Assembly (NCBI GenBank): GCA_006226425.1
Contig: SBGX01000031.1
Coordinates: forward strand, 62,001 to 126,000
Length of the DNA: 64,000 nucleotides
Direction of reading: 5' to 3'
Source: Bacteroidota bacterium
GTDB taxonomy: Bacteria > Bacteroidota > Bacteroidia > Flavobacteriales_D > Crocinitomicaceae
Shown here: positions 8,933 through 18,618 of the stretch, piece by piece
Position numbering within the stretch: the first letter of the stretch is position 1
Layout of the letters: every line of letters starts with the position of its first letter
The notes under the pieces: model-generated
What the model saw: the letters and a program-made list of their open reading frames with translations, nothing else
Told to the model about the DNA's origin: nothing
The model's database searches: none
Translations under genes and position numbers: made by a program

Positions 8933-10303
8933 TCATTCCTCGATTGGAAGCTTGATCTGCTTCATGTCCAACTCAAAGATGTCGATATTTCCGCGTAATT
9001 CGTCCAGGCTAATTCCCGCATAAAGTGCCTTTTTCAGCTTGGCGTAATATTGAAAATGTGTATCATCATTTACCGTATTGATCTCTATTCCCAGATTCAC
9101 AGGCTTGCTCCAGGTATTTCCTAGATTTTCTGAGACGAAAATGTCGTAACCGCCCATTCCCGGATGCCCAGTAGAGCTAAAAAAGAGGTAGCGCCCGTCC
9201 GGAGTAATGAAAGGAGTTGTTTCCATATAAGGCGTATTAATACTATCCGAAACCGGAACCGCTTCTCCCCACTTGCGTCCGGAACGCTCAACCATGTAAA
9301 TATCTGTCATGCTTTTATCTCCCTTTCGATCCGACACAAAATACATCCGGTTTCCATCTGCAGTCATGGTTGCGGCACCATCAAAGAACGATGTATTGAT
9401 CGATTTGTTTTTGATCATTTTAGGCGTTTGCCATTTACCCTTGTTAGATAGCACAATCTCAAAAATGTCCGAACTCATCGTTGGTTTTTCGGCATCATCA
9501 ATCGCCGTGTTGTTGACAGTCATCAATCCGTTCAATCCATCGGGAGACAACCACGAGATACAATCAAAGCCATTGGAGTTCAGGCGATACATATCATTGC
9601 TGAGACTGTCCCAATCCTTTGTCTGTTCGTTCCAAACCACCACATAGTTGTCCTCAAAGTATTGACCATCGTCCGGATTACTCATTCCTCCGGTAGTGTT
9701 CTCTCTTCTGGAGGTGAAATACAGTTTTTTCCCTCCATCAATGAGAATCGGGGCATAGTCACTAAACTCCGAATTCACAGCTTGGGAAAGTACTTTTCTT
9801 TTATTGCTCTTTCCTGCTTTTTGCTGTTCCAGAATATAATCACAGGACGCGATCATCACTTCAATCCGTAAATCATTCATTCGCGTCTTAGGCAATTTAG
9901 TTGCCAGATACTCGTACAATTTCTTCGCTTCATCAATCTTTTCCAAACGGTGCAGACAGAAGGCTTTCAGAATGACTACATCCAAATGTTCTTCCTTACT
10001 CATCCCCTCCGCCTTGAGTACCAATTCATAGGCTTCCCCATAATTGTCCATCTCAAAATGACACTTCCCCTGCCAAAAATATACCAGGTGGTTATATTTG
10101 TCTTTGATTCCCGCAGCAATGAAATCTCTCAGGGAATTCTGGTACTTACCGGCAAAAAACTTATTCTTTCCTTCTTCAATTAATAAGAGAGCTGCTGTTC
10201 TCTTAATCAGGCTTGTACTGGAATCTGTCGGAAGTGGGTTTACATGACTTCTCCCGAACAAAGAAAAACTGAACAGGACGCTCAGCACTAATACATACTT
10301 CAT
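8933..10303 (-). CDS. Secreted TPR/PD40 beta-propeller protein
   Basis: A 456-residue exported protein. I start it at the ATG near 10303, which gives a clean signal peptide (MKYVLVLSVLFSFSLFGRS); an open frame continues upstream to a GTG at 10450 but encodes nothing like a leader. Residues about 30-160 form TPR-like helices (NSLRDFIAAGI, FWQGKCHFEMDNYGEAYEL). The rest holds PD40/WD40-like propeller blades: LYFTSRRE, MYFVSDRKGD and LFFSSTGHPGMGGYDIFVSE. In Bacteroidota this architecture often precedes an OmpA domain (as in gliding and type IX secretion components), but no OmpA domain is present. It is probably periplasmic or outer-membrane associated; the function is not known. Confidence 0.8.
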   Translation of the reverse strand: MKYVLVLSVLFSFSLFGRSHVNPLPTDSSTSLIKRTAALLLIEEGKNKFFAGKYQNSLRDFIAAGIKDKYNHLVYFWQGKCHFEMDNYGEAYELVLKAEGMSKEEHLDVVILKAFCLHRLEKIDEAKKLYEYLATKLPKTRMNDLRIEVMIASCDYILEQQKAGKSNKRKVLSQAVNSEFSDYAPILIDGGKKLYFTSRRENTTGGMSNPDDGQYFEDNYVVVWNEQTKDWDSLSNDMYRLNSNGFDCISWLSPDGLNGLMTVNNTAIDDAEKPTMSSDIFEIVLSNKGKWQTPKMIKNKSINTSFFDGAATMTADGNRMYFVSDRKGDKSMTDIYMVERSGRKWGEAVPVSDSINTPYMETTPFITPDGRYLFFSSTGHPGMGGYDIFVSENLGNTWSKPVNLGIEINTVNDDTHFQYYAKLKKALYAGISLDELRGNIDIFELDMKQIKLPIEE

Positions 10304-10371
10304 TCTTGATGTTTTTCGGATCAGGATATAAAAATAGCAATTTGCGCCAAATCCTGACAGCTCCCCTTGAT

Positions 10372-11181
10372 TTATTCCATCTTGGATTTGACCATGGCCA
10401 GCGTAGCCGCGACACTCGCCAAAATCGGAGCAAAAGAAGCACAAATCCACAGAGAAAAGTGGACGACAAATTGACTGATCACATCAATCGGAGCCTCTGT
10501 CACCCGTTGCCAGTCAAACAGTGCCGACAGATTTACTGGAACCAGAATCATCAAGGAATAAATTGATCCCAAAGCGATTGCCAGTCCCCGATGACGCCTA
10601 ATATACAGGATGCTATCATGAACGCTTAACTTTCGACGCTCGTTCACATAGTCCATAAAACTGAAACCATAATAGTAAAACCCGAGGAGGTAGGTCAAAT
10701 AAAACACCGGGCTTTCTCGTGGATTCTCCCAGCCAATGAAAGCGATGATCAGAATAATTACGAAGAAGAAATAATACCACATGAAATTGCGGGTGACGAT
10801 CTTAACCCCTCGCTTAATATCTGAGATCAACTGTTGAAAGTCAAAATCATAGGTCTTTCCGCTAATCAGTTTCTCTGTTTTCATCGAAAGGAAAGCCAGC
10901 AAAGGAGATAACAATGCAACCACCAGGTACTTGGAAAAGTTCATCAATAAAATAGCGATGGAGATCTCGATAAAAAGCTTGATCAGGTACCAAACAATAT
11001 CGTTCATCGTTGAAATATCACTGGTAAAAACGTGCGAACGGATCATGTTCCCGGCCTGGTAGATTCCAAGCATCAAGATAGCCGGAAAGATCACATACCA
11101 ATATAGCTTATGCTTCCGGATAAAAAGCAAAGCCTCCCAGCAATAATACAGTCCGTTGAAAAATTCCTTCGCGAAACGCAC
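10372..11181 (-). CDS. EI24/CysZ-like membrane protein
   Basis: A 269-residue integral membrane protein with four or more hydrophobic segments (near residues 25-45, 70-105, 135-155 and 205-250). The start FAKEFFNGLYYCWEALLFIRKHKLYWY resembles the EI24 domain family, whose best-known bacterial member is the sulfate permease CysZ, and the Y-x-F-x-x-x-D-Y stretch (YYGFSFMDYV near residue 170) is also typical. Many Bacteroidota homologues have unknown substrates and there is no cysteine-synthesis gene nearby, so sulfate transport is only a possibility. It is encoded upstream of the PD40 gene on the same strand. Confidence 0.7.
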   Translation of the reverse strand: MRFAKEFFNGLYYCWEALLFIRKHKLYWYVIFPAILMLGIYQAGNMIRSHVFTSDISTMNDIVWYLIKLFIEISIAILLMNFSKYLVVALLSPLLAFLSMKTEKLISGKTYDFDFQQLISDIKRGVKIVTRNFMWYYFFFVIILIIAFIGWENPRESPVFYLTYLLGFYYYGFSFMDYVNERRKLSVHDSILYIRRHRGLAIALGSIYSLMILVPVNLSALFDWQRVTEAPIDVISQFVVHFSLWICASFAPILASVAATLAMVKSKME

Positions 11182-11236
11182 AGGCGAAAATAAGCATTGT
11201 TCCCATTAATTGAAAAACAAATCCTCGGGGAATAAT

Positions 11237-11244
11237 TATCTTTG
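11237..11244 (+). promoter_or_regulatory. -7 element of purB
   Basis: TATCTTTG lies 16 bases before the ATG at 11261 and inside a longer in-frame ORF that begins at 11210, so it helps to fix the start at 11261. Confidence 0.6.
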
Positions 11245-11260
11245 CAAAAAAATGTTGTCT

Positions 11261-12613
11261 ATGGAATTGCAAGACCTGACGGCTATTTCTCCCATCGACG
11301 GGAGATACCGTACTAAAACCAGTGAGTTGGCTGCCTATTTTTCAGAGTTTGCCCTGATCAAATATCGGGTACTGATTGAGGTAGAATACTTCATTGCGCT
11401 TGCTGAATCCGGAACAAAACCCATTGATTCCTTTCCTTCTTCCCGATTTGAAGAACTTCGGAACATCTATCGAAACTTCAATATCTCAGATGCCCAATGG
11501 ATCAAGGAAAAGGAAGCGGTGACCAACCACGATGTGAAAGCTGTTGAATATTTTGTCAAACAAAAGCTACAAGATCTGGGTGAAAGCGAACTCCTGGAAT
11601 TCGTACACTTTGGTCTGACTTCTCAAGACATTAACAACACCAGTATTCCCCTATCCCTGAAAGACGGGATGGAACAAGTGATCATTCCTTTTCTGGAAAA
11701 ACTTGCGAATAAACTGGAAAATTTCTCACGCGAATGGAAAGACATTCCCATGCTGGCCAAAACGCATGGACAACCTGCCTCTCCAACAAAGCTGGGAAAA
11801 GAATTCAAAGTGTTCCAGGAACGTATTGACGTTCAATTGAAACAACTCCGATCCATTCCGTATTCTGCCAAATTCGGTGGTGCAACTGGTAATTTTAACG
11901 CGCATCATGTTGCGTATCCTGAAAAGGACTGGATTTCCTTCGCGAATAACTTTGTCAATGAGCGTTTGGGATTACAACGCAGCCAGACGACTACGCAGAT
12001 TGAACACTATGATAACCTGGCGGCCCTCTTTGACTGCCTCAAGCGAATCAACACGATTATTATTGACCTGAACCGGGATTTGTGGACGTACATTTCCATG
12101 GAATACTTTAAGCAAAAACTCAAAGAAGGAGAAGTCGGCTCTTCCGCCATGCCACATAAGGTCAACCCGATTGACTTTGAAAACTCGGAAGGAAATCTAG
12201 GGCTCGCGAATGCATTGTTAGAGCATCTGGCCGCCAAGCTCCCTGTATCACGCTTGCAAAGGGATCTCACGGATTCTACAGTTCTGAGGGCCATCGGAAC
12301 ACCGCTGGGACACCAACTCATTGCGCTGAAATCGACCTTAAAAGGTCTGGACAAATTACTTTTGAACGAAAAAGTGCTGAATCAGGATTTGGAAGAAAAC
12401 TGGGCCGTGGTTGCCGAAGCCATTCAGACGGTTTTAAGACGTGAGTCTTTCCCACAACCGTACGAAGCGCTTAAAGCCCTGACCCGGAAAAACGAACAGA
12501 TCACCAAAGAAAGTGTACACCGCTTCATTGAGGAATTAAACGTCTCGGATAGCCTAAAAGAAGAACTGAAAAGGATTACACCCCAAAACTATACCGGGAT
12601 CGAACTTGTTTGA
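11261..12613 (+). CDS. purB: Adenylosuccinate lyase
   Basis: A 450-residue member of the fumarase/aspartase superfamily that acts twice in purine synthesis, on SAICAR and on adenylosuccinate, releasing fumarate each time. The start MELQDLTAISPIDGRYR is typical for PurB. TNHDVKAVEYFV near residue 88, FVHFGLTSQDINNTS near 120, the TKLAKTHGQPAS-like MLAKTHGQPASPT near 165, and the flexible catalytic loop signature GSSAMPHKVNPIDFEN near 290 are all present. I prefer ATG 11261 over the upstream start at 11210 because of the promoter. The gene stands alone, without other pur genes. Confidence 0.97.
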   Translation: MELQDLTAISPIDGRYRTKTSELAAYFSEFALIKYRVLIEVEYFIALAESGTKPIDSFPSSRFEELRNIYRNFNISDAQWIKEKEAVTNHDVKAVEYFVKQKLQDLGESELLEFVHFGLTSQDINNTSIPLSLKDGMEQVIIPFLEKLANKLENFSREWKDIPMLAKTHGQPASPTKLGKEFKVFQERIDVQLKQLRSIPYSAKFGGATGNFNAHHVAYPEKDWISFANNFVNERLGLQRSQTTTQIEHYDNLAALFDCLKRINTIIIDLNRDLWTYISMEYFKQKLKEGEVGSSAMPHKVNPIDFENSEGNLGLANALLEHLAAKLPVSRLQRDLTDSTVLRAIGTPLGHQLIALKSTLKGLDKLLLNEKVLNQDLEENWAVVAEAIQTVLRRESFPQPYEALKALTRKNEQITKESVHRFIEELNVSDSLKEELKRITPQNYTGIELV

Positions 12614-12645
12614 TTTTTTACTATTTTGTAACCAAAAAATAAAGA

Positions 12646-14238
12646 ATGAAAAACACGTTAATAACATCACTTTTTGTTATACAGGCAGTTTGTGTCACTG
12701 GACAACATGACATAAAATGGGGTGAGACCATGGAATACAAGAAAAGTTTCGGTTTCTTTTATCCGGTTTCCAAAACAGATTTCTTTGCCGTAGATTACAA
12801 AAAAAAACAGACATACTTACAAAAGTATTCTGATTTTAAATTAAAAAATGAGGAAGAAGTCAATTTTGAAATTGAGGGTAAAAAAGGAGATATTCAAACC
12901 TTAGCCATTATAAATCAAAAACCTACCTACTTTCTTTCCTTGAAAAAGGGAAAAAACGTTTCATTGTATTCCTTACAATATGGGGGAAATTGTAAAAATA
13001 TTGGAGGTCCAAAAAAATTGATGGAATATCAACCATCTAAAAAAAAGAGTAAACTTGAGGATGATTTCCATTTCACCTTTTCCGAAAACGGTCTATTTAC
13101 ATGTGCCTACTACGATATTCCTGGTTCAAAAGAGGTCAATAATGGAATTGGCTATAACATCTTTTCCAGTGAATTAGAATCATTCAGAAAAGGAGAGTTT
13201 GAGTTTCCCTTTAGCGAAGAGCAAATGGAATTTTCCTATAGGTTTCTAGCCAACAATGGAGACTACTTTGTTCTTGCAAAAATTTTTAAGGATAGTGATC
13301 GGAAAAAAAATCGCCTTGTTAAGGGACAGAAATTCGTACAGCAAATAATGGTCTTTCACTTCTCGAAAGACGGCGTTAAGCAGTATGATATTTCGCCTTC
13401 AATCAAAGAGGATATTAAAAGTTCTCAAACCGATTTTTCATGTTACTTAAACGAACGTGACGAGCTTGTTGTAAGCGGAATTTTTCAAGTTCGAGATCGA
13501 GAAGAAAAGGATGAATCTTTACCTCGAGGGGTTTTCATCTATAAATTAAATACTAAAAACAAAAACGTTATTGTAAACTCCTGGAAATTTTACAGGGATG
13601 CTCATGAATCCGACGAGGAAATATTTATTGAGACCAAAACCCCTAAAGATATGCTGGATAAAAGGATAAAACCTAGCCTTCAATTTCAGTTTAAAGTGCT
13701 TAGCTGTAATGAACTTGACAATGGAGATATTGTAGGGGTTATGCAAAACCAGTACAGGACAACTACATCAAGAAGTGCCGGTAATAGTACGATCACAACC
13801 ACAAGGCACCATTTTGATGATCTTCGCGTTTTCAAAATGAATGTACAAGGTGACCTGCGATGGGTGAAAAGCATCCCAAAAAGACAAATGGAAATTGATG
13901 TCGAGACGGGATATAATTCTGCTGTCTCCTTTATTAAAAATGGTAAATTATATCTCCTCTTTAATGATAATTTGAAAAATTACAGTTCGTCCTCCGGCTT
14001 ATACCATCTTAATAAGAAATTATACCTTGCCGAATCTAAAAAAACGGAGTATAGTTTTGCCGAAGTTGAAATGAATCTTACGGATGGAGAATATACGCGA
14101 AAAACCCTTTTTGATTTTAATGATCATAAGATGTTTGCATTCCCAGGAAAATTTCAAATTAATCGAGGAAGCAATGTTATGATGATGATATTCATGCAAG
14201 GAAACAACGTTAAGCACGGTTTACTGCCTTTGAACTAG
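12646..14238 (+). CDS. Secreted protein of unknown function, first of a tandem paralogous pair
   Basis: A 530-residue protein with a probable signal peptide (MKNTLITSLFVIQAVCVTGQ) and no further membrane span. I do not recognise a named domain. It is clearly a paralogue of the next gene: both begin the mature part with DIKW, both have a Y-x-IPGSK motif near residue 155, and both share KRQ, FNDNLKNY and YTRK in the C-terminal third. Alternating beta-rich segments of the form hydrophobic-x-G/N-x-x-hydrophobic suggest a beta-propeller-like fold (inference). Its DNA is visibly richer in A and T than its neighbours, with many AAA codons and homopolymer A runs, unlike its paralogue. Confidence 0.75.
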   Translation: MKNTLITSLFVIQAVCVTGQHDIKWGETMEYKKSFGFFYPVSKTDFFAVDYKKKQTYLQKYSDFKLKNEEEVNFEIEGKKGDIQTLAIINQKPTYFLSLKKGKNVSLYSLQYGGNCKNIGGPKKLMEYQPSKKKSKLEDDFHFTFSENGLFTCAYYDIPGSKEVNNGIGYNIFSSELESFRKGEFEFPFSEEQMEFSYRFLANNGDYFVLAKIFKDSDRKKNRLVKGQKFVQQIMVFHFSKDGVKQYDISPSIKEDIKSSQTDFSCYLNERDELVVSGIFQVRDREEKDESLPRGVFIYKLNTKNKNVIVNSWKFYRDAHESDEEIFIETKTPKDMLDKRIKPSLQFQFKVLSCNELDNGDIVGVMQNQYRTTTSRSAGNSTITTTRHHFDDLRVFKMNVQGDLRWVKSIPKRQMEIDVETGYNSAVSFIKNGKLYLLFNDNLKNYSSSSGLYHLNKKLYLAESKKTEYSFAEVEMNLTDGEYTRKTLFDFNDHKMFAFPGKFQINRGSNVMMMIFMQGNNVKHGLLPLN

Positions 14239-14308
14239 AAGTCACAAAAACTGGGGCTCGAAGAATTTTATTTTTGTTATTTTTAGACATACTCAAGTTC
14301 TCCTTTAT

Positions 14309-15880
14309 ATGAAATTCTTCGTTTCTGCGTTTTTTATTTTAGTTGCGTATAATCATACTGTGGCCCAATTCGACATCAAATGGAGTGAATTGATGCGGGT
14401 CGGCGGACATGTAAACCGTGTTTATCCGGTTGCCTATTCCGATTTTTACACCACCCGTTATCAAGGCACCAGACTCTATTCTTCCCTATATCTGACGAAC
14501 CATTCCGGATTCAAGGAAACAGCCAAGGGAAAGGTCGCTCCCAAACTTGATCGGGGTTTTGGAATCATTGAACAGGTTGAATTAATCAAAAACACCCCGA
14601 TCGTTTTTATTTCAGATAAAAAGGACGGGGTTCATAAAATGTACTATCAAAAGTACAGTTCCGCTTGTGAGCCAATAGGATTACCAAAAGAAATTACTTC
14701 GTATGAAATGCCACGCCAGCGAAAGCGCAAAGGAGATTTCTGGATTCATTTCTCGGCCAACAAACAGTTTTTCTGCATCGATTATGAAATCCCCGGTTCT
14801 AAAACGGAGCATGACCGCTTTGGCTACCGGGTATATTCGGATGAATTCGAATTGATCTCCCAGGGAGAATACGAATTACCCTACCCCTCTCGCCTGGTGA
14901 CTATCACCAATAATCATGTCTCCAACAACGGAAATTACTTCCTCACGGCCAAAGTGTATAAGGACGATGACAGCAGAAAGTTATTCAAATCCCTTGACAA
15001 TCTTGAGAAGGTAGTTCTCATCCACATCACTCCTGAAGGAATGGAGGAGTTTGACCTCGAATTGGAGGATGAAAAGCGAATTTCAGACCTGTCGATCGGA
15101 TCGAATGAACAAGGAATCCTGACATTTACCGGACTTTATGGGAATAAAAAAGGAGGCACCAAAGGAGCTTTCTTCTATAAATTCGATTATCAAAACAAGA
15201 AAGTACTGGTCCGTTCCTGGAAACCCTTCTATGAAGTTTCGGACATGGATGATTGGACCGAAAAGGATTTGAAACGTGAGAAAAAACTGGAGAAAAAGGG
15301 GCGTAGTATGCTCGACCTTCACCAATTCGATATTCGCGACCTGTATGAACTGGAAGATGGAAGTCTCATTGGTATGATCGAAAGGTATTATGTACGCGTG
15401 GTGACGACTTATGATCAGCAAACCAATCGCTCATCAACCACATATTACTATCACTACGAAGACATCAAAGTCTATAAGATCAATCCCGGAGGGGAAATCA
15501 TGTGGATCAAGGACATCCCAAAAAGACAGGTTTCTGCAAACGACGATGGCTATTTAAGTTCCTTTTCATCTTTCGTTACAGGAGGGAAACTTTATGTCAT
15601 GTTCAATGACAATTTGAAAAATTACAACGAGTCGAGTGGTATCTATGAAACTGGCGATGCTCCATTTACTGCCAACTATCGGAAAAAGAAAAATACGGTG
15701 GCCCTGGTGGAAATGGATCTCGAAAACGGAGACTACACGCGAAAAAGCTATTTCGGTCGCAAGGAAACGGAAGCCCTCGCCGTCCCCAAGAAATTTGTGT
15801 TGAATCCGGATAAAAAGGAACTCACCATGATCCTTCGAATTGGAAAGAAAGAAAAGTACGGAATACTTTCACTTGAGTAG
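14309..15880 (+). CDS. Secreted protein of unknown function, second of a tandem paralogous pair
   Basis: A 523-residue exported protein with a signal peptide (MKFFVSAFFILVAYNHTVAQ, cleavage probably after AQ). It matches the preceding gene over its whole length (DIKW at the mature start, EIPGSK near residue 165, IPKRQ, FNDNLKNY near 435, YTRKSYF near 480) but has normal base composition for the window. It has no sorting tail of type IX secretion and no lipobox, so a periplasmic or Sec-released location is most likely. The charged stretch with EKKLEKKGR near residue 330 is probably a loop. No function can be assigned. About 70 bases separate it from the first copy. Confidence 0.8.
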   Translation: MKFFVSAFFILVAYNHTVAQFDIKWSELMRVGGHVNRVYPVAYSDFYTTRYQGTRLYSSLYLTNHSGFKETAKGKVAPKLDRGFGIIEQVELIKNTPIVFISDKKDGVHKMYYQKYSSACEPIGLPKEITSYEMPRQRKRKGDFWIHFSANKQFFCIDYEIPGSKTEHDRFGYRVYSDEFELISQGEYELPYPSRLVTITNNHVSNNGNYFLTAKVYKDDDSRKLFKSLDNLEKVVLIHITPEGMEEFDLELEDEKRISDLSIGSNEQGILTFTGLYGNKKGGTKGAFFYKFDYQNKKVLVRSWKPFYEVSDMDDWTEKDLKREKKLEKKGRSMLDLHQFDIRDLYELEDGSLIGMIERYYVRVVTTYDQQTNRSSTTYYYHYEDIKVYKINPGGEIMWIKDIPKRQVSANDDGYLSSFSSFVTGGKLYVMFNDNLKNYNESSGIYETGDAPFTANYRKKKNTVALVEMDLENGDYTRKSYFGRKETEALAVPKKFVLNPDKKELTMILRIGKKEKYGILSLE

Positions 15881-15993
15881 GCTATTCCCGTTTAATCTCT
15901 AAAAGCACCCATTTATCAATTTATGCGTGCATAATAATAAATGTACAATAAATTGGTACGGCTTTTGTTTATATTAGTACTAAACAACAAGCC

Positions 15994-16143
15994 ATGAAGA
16001 CACAAATTAGCCAACTTATCAGAATGACCAAGGGCAAGCAAAAGAAGGTAAGACCTTTGGATCAAAGTTTATTGCAGAAAGGAATTCGTCACGCAAGTAA
16101 CTTTCCCGGAACCGTTAAAATCACCCTGGAGACAGGACACTAA
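15994..16143 (+). CDS. Small basic protein, 49 residues, hypothetical
   Basis: A short frame read by hand: ATG at 15994, stop TAA at 16141-16143, beginning MKTQISQLIRMTKGKQKKVR and ending VKITLETGH. It is basic in the first half (KGKQKKVR) and has no membrane segment. It fills most of the gap between two converging genes and overlaps the stop codon of the TonB receptor by 4 bases. Upstream there is an AT-rich stretch but no clear TAnnTTTG box. Its even amino-acid make-up looks protein-like, but conservation is needed to be sure; it could also be noise. Confidence 0.4.
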   Translation: MKTQISQLIRMTKGKQKKVRPLDQSLLQKGIRHASNFPGTVKITLETGH

Positions 16144-18617
16144 AAGTCTCCTCCTCCCTGTTCATTTCCGGAACCTGCATCCTTTTTCAACTCATATTTC
16201 CCGAATTTATAACTCAGGGTCACGAAGAATCTGCGCGTATTCTGCTTAAAGCGCAAGGTTTGATAGCTACCGGGTTGATCAATCACAATATTGAACTCCC
16301 TTGTATTGAATACATCTGAGAGACGACAGCCCAAATTCCATTTTCCTTCCAGGAAGGATTTATTCAGTGCAATATCGACTACATAACGTGGCAAAATATT
16401 TCCCTGTGCCGTTACCCTTCCTGAATTATAGTTCGCATTCAGTTGCAAACTCATCGTCTTTTTCCAAAATTCAAAACGTCCGGTATATTTTACATTCCAG
16501 AAAAAACCGCTGTTATTCAGGTCCAAACCGGAACTTTCATCCTGATAGCGGATACTATTTCCACTTCCCGATAATACGTGCTTCATCCAGGGCAATGGTT
16601 TATAAGTCAACACAAAATCAGGTCCCCAACTCGTATTGCGATCAATGTTTCCAAAAGTTACCGCCGTTGCTCCGTTATCATAGAACTCTTTGACCCGGGA
16701 GATCACATTGTTGCTAAGTCGGTAAAAGACTCCGACAGTCAGATTGATTTTCTCCTTATTCAGGCTGTAACCAGCATTGAATGCATGAATGAAGGAGGGA
16801 TTCAAATCCGGATTCCCTCGGCGCAGGTTATAAGGGTCTGCATAACTTGTAAATGGATTGAGCTGACCCGAACGAGGTCGATTGATTCGCTTGCTATAAC
16901 TCATACTCCACTCATTTACTTCATTGGGCGCATACTTTAAAAAAGCCGAAGGGAACAGGTTATTAAACTCCTTTCGATAATTGATGGAGGAACTCTCCAG
17001 GACTGGATCCTGAACGGCATGCTCGGCTCTCAAACCTACCTGTGCTTTCAATTTATTGAATTCACGACCGTAATTTCCGTAAACAGAGTATAACTCTTCT
17101 CCGAGGCTATAGACAAAATTGGAAAGTGTGTCCTCATAGTAAATTGCCGTGAGGCTATCCTGGGTTTCCGAATAGGTATCGATCCCGGAATTTCTTAAAA
17201 TAACCTTCGCCCCCAACTCCAGTTTGTCCTGATGTTTCAAAGCGCGGATATAATCCGACTGAATCGTTGTCAATTGGTTATCTCCTTTGTTTTCAAGACG
17301 CTGGACCAGGTCTCTTCTCACGTCATTTGCTCCGTTGATCAGCAAGTAATCCTGTTCATAAAACCCCTGCACCTGATTCATTCCCACGGAGTGATTGAGA
17401 CTTGTCATCCAATTTCCTGTCCCCTCCTTGAAATCCATCGTATAGCTCAAACTTAGGTCTCCACTCTGATTTTCCGAAGGATCGTAAGAGCCTCTGTTCC
17501 AATTTTGCTGTAACGCATTCTGCTGGTCAAACACCCGGTTTTCCAGTAAGCCGGAACGCACGCGCTGTCCCTGATTCCCAGTCACCGAAAATCCCAGGGT
17601 ATTCCGGTCATTCAAATAGAAGTCTGCTCCCAGCCGAAGTGTGTGATTTTCATTGAGGTCTGTTCCGTTCCGAAACTGATCCAACACAAAGGTGCTGTCT
17701 TCCAGTTCGCGCAACAAATTACTTTCAAAGCCTCTTTCTCCCGTATATCTTCGATAGGAATACGTACCATAGAGATTGAAACGGGCATTTCGGTAACTTA
17801 ATCCAGCAGAACCATTGGTAGTCGTTCCGGTAGCCATCGTTAGGCTCACATTTCCATTAATTCCTTTTAACTTATTCTTTTTCAAGACAATATTGATGAT
17901 GCCAGATGTTCCGTCCGGATCATACTTAGCCGAAGGATTGGTCACCACCTCTACCCGTTCAATGGAACTTGCCGGAAGTGCATCCAGTAAACTCTGCCCA
18001 CTCATCCCTGAAAGGGCGCTCGGCTTCCCATCGATCAGAATCGTGACATTCTGGTCTCCACGAAGAGAAATGTTTCCGTCCTGATCTACGTCGATTAACG
18101 GAACATTATTAAGGACATCATTTACGGAGCCCCCCTGAACAGAAAGGTCCTGGCTGACGTCATACACTTTCTTGTCGATATCATTTACCAACAAATCCCT
18201 TTCGGCACGCACCCGAACTTCTTTCAAATCTTGTGTGTCAGGACTTAATAATACATCTCCCAAAATTCGCTGTGGCTTCTCTTTAGTAAAATTAATTCCT
18301 GAGATCAGCTTCTTTTGATAAGACGAGAAACTAATGATAATGTAGTAATCTCCCAAAGGGATTTCATCCAATTTAATTTCTCCCTTTTCATCCGTATAGA
18401 CGCCAGCACGAACTGTAGAATCACTAATTGCAAACAAACGAACGGAAGCATATGGGACAGGTACTCCGGATATTGAATCCTGCACTTTTCCAACCAACAA
18501 GCCAATTCGCTCTGGTTTTTTCTGCGAAAATGCGGTATTCAATAATATCATGGACAGAAGTACGAGCAATACCCGCCATCCATTTGCACGGAATGTATCC
18601 GAAAAAGCTTTAGTCAT
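16140..18617 (-). CDS. TonB-dependent receptor-like outer-membrane protein
   Basis: An 825-residue outer-membrane protein. A signal-anchor-like leader (residues about 10-32) precedes a carboxypeptidase-regulatory-like beta domain (GKVQDSISGVPVPYASVRLF, near residues 43-125). A TonB plug follows, with VNDVLNNVPLIDVDQDGNISLRGDQNVTILIDGKP near residues 160-200. The remaining 550 residues form an outer-membrane barrel of the OMP_b-brl_3 type rather than the classical TonB barrel, ending with RRFFVTLSYKFGKY and a short Gly-rich tail. The ligand is unknown. It lies 1 base downstream of a MarR gene, so this regulator probably controls it. Confidence 0.88.
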   Translation of the reverse strand: MTKAFSDTFRANGWRVLLVLLSMILLNTAFSQKKPERIGLLVGKVQDSISGVPVPYASVRLFAISDSTVRAGVYTDEKGEIKLDEIPLGDYYIIISFSSYQKKLISGINFTKEKPQRILGDVLLSPDTQDLKEVRVRAERDLLVNDIDKKVYDVSQDLSVQGGSVNDVLNNVPLIDVDQDGNISLRGDQNVTILIDGKPSALSGMSGQSLLDALPASSIERVEVVTNPSAKYDPDGTSGIINIVLKKNKLKGINGNVSLTMATGTTTNGSAGLSYRNARFNLYGTYSYRRYTGERGFESNLLRELEDSTFVLDQFRNGTDLNENHTLRLGADFYLNDRNTLGFSVTGNQGQRVRSGLLENRVFDQQNALQQNWNRGSYDPSENQSGDLSLSYTMDFKEGTGNWMTSLNHSVGMNQVQGFYEQDYLLINGANDVRRDLVQRLENKGDNQLTTIQSDYIRALKHQDKLELGAKVILRNSGIDTYSETQDSLTAIYYEDTLSNFVYSLGEELYSVYGNYGREFNKLKAQVGLRAEHAVQDPVLESSSINYRKEFNNLFPSAFLKYAPNEVNEWSMSYSKRINRPRSGQLNPFTSYADPYNLRRGNPDLNPSFIHAFNAGYSLNKEKINLTVGVFYRLSNNVISRVKEFYDNGATAVTFGNIDRNTSWGPDFVLTYKPLPWMKHVLSGSGNSIRYQDESSGLDLNNSGFFWNVKYTGRFEFWKKTMSLQLNANYNSGRVTAQGNILPRYVVDIALNKSFLEGKWNLGCRLSDVFNTREFNIVIDQPGSYQTLRFKQNTRRFFVTLSYKFGKYELKKDAGSGNEQGGGDF

Positions 18618-18618
18618 C

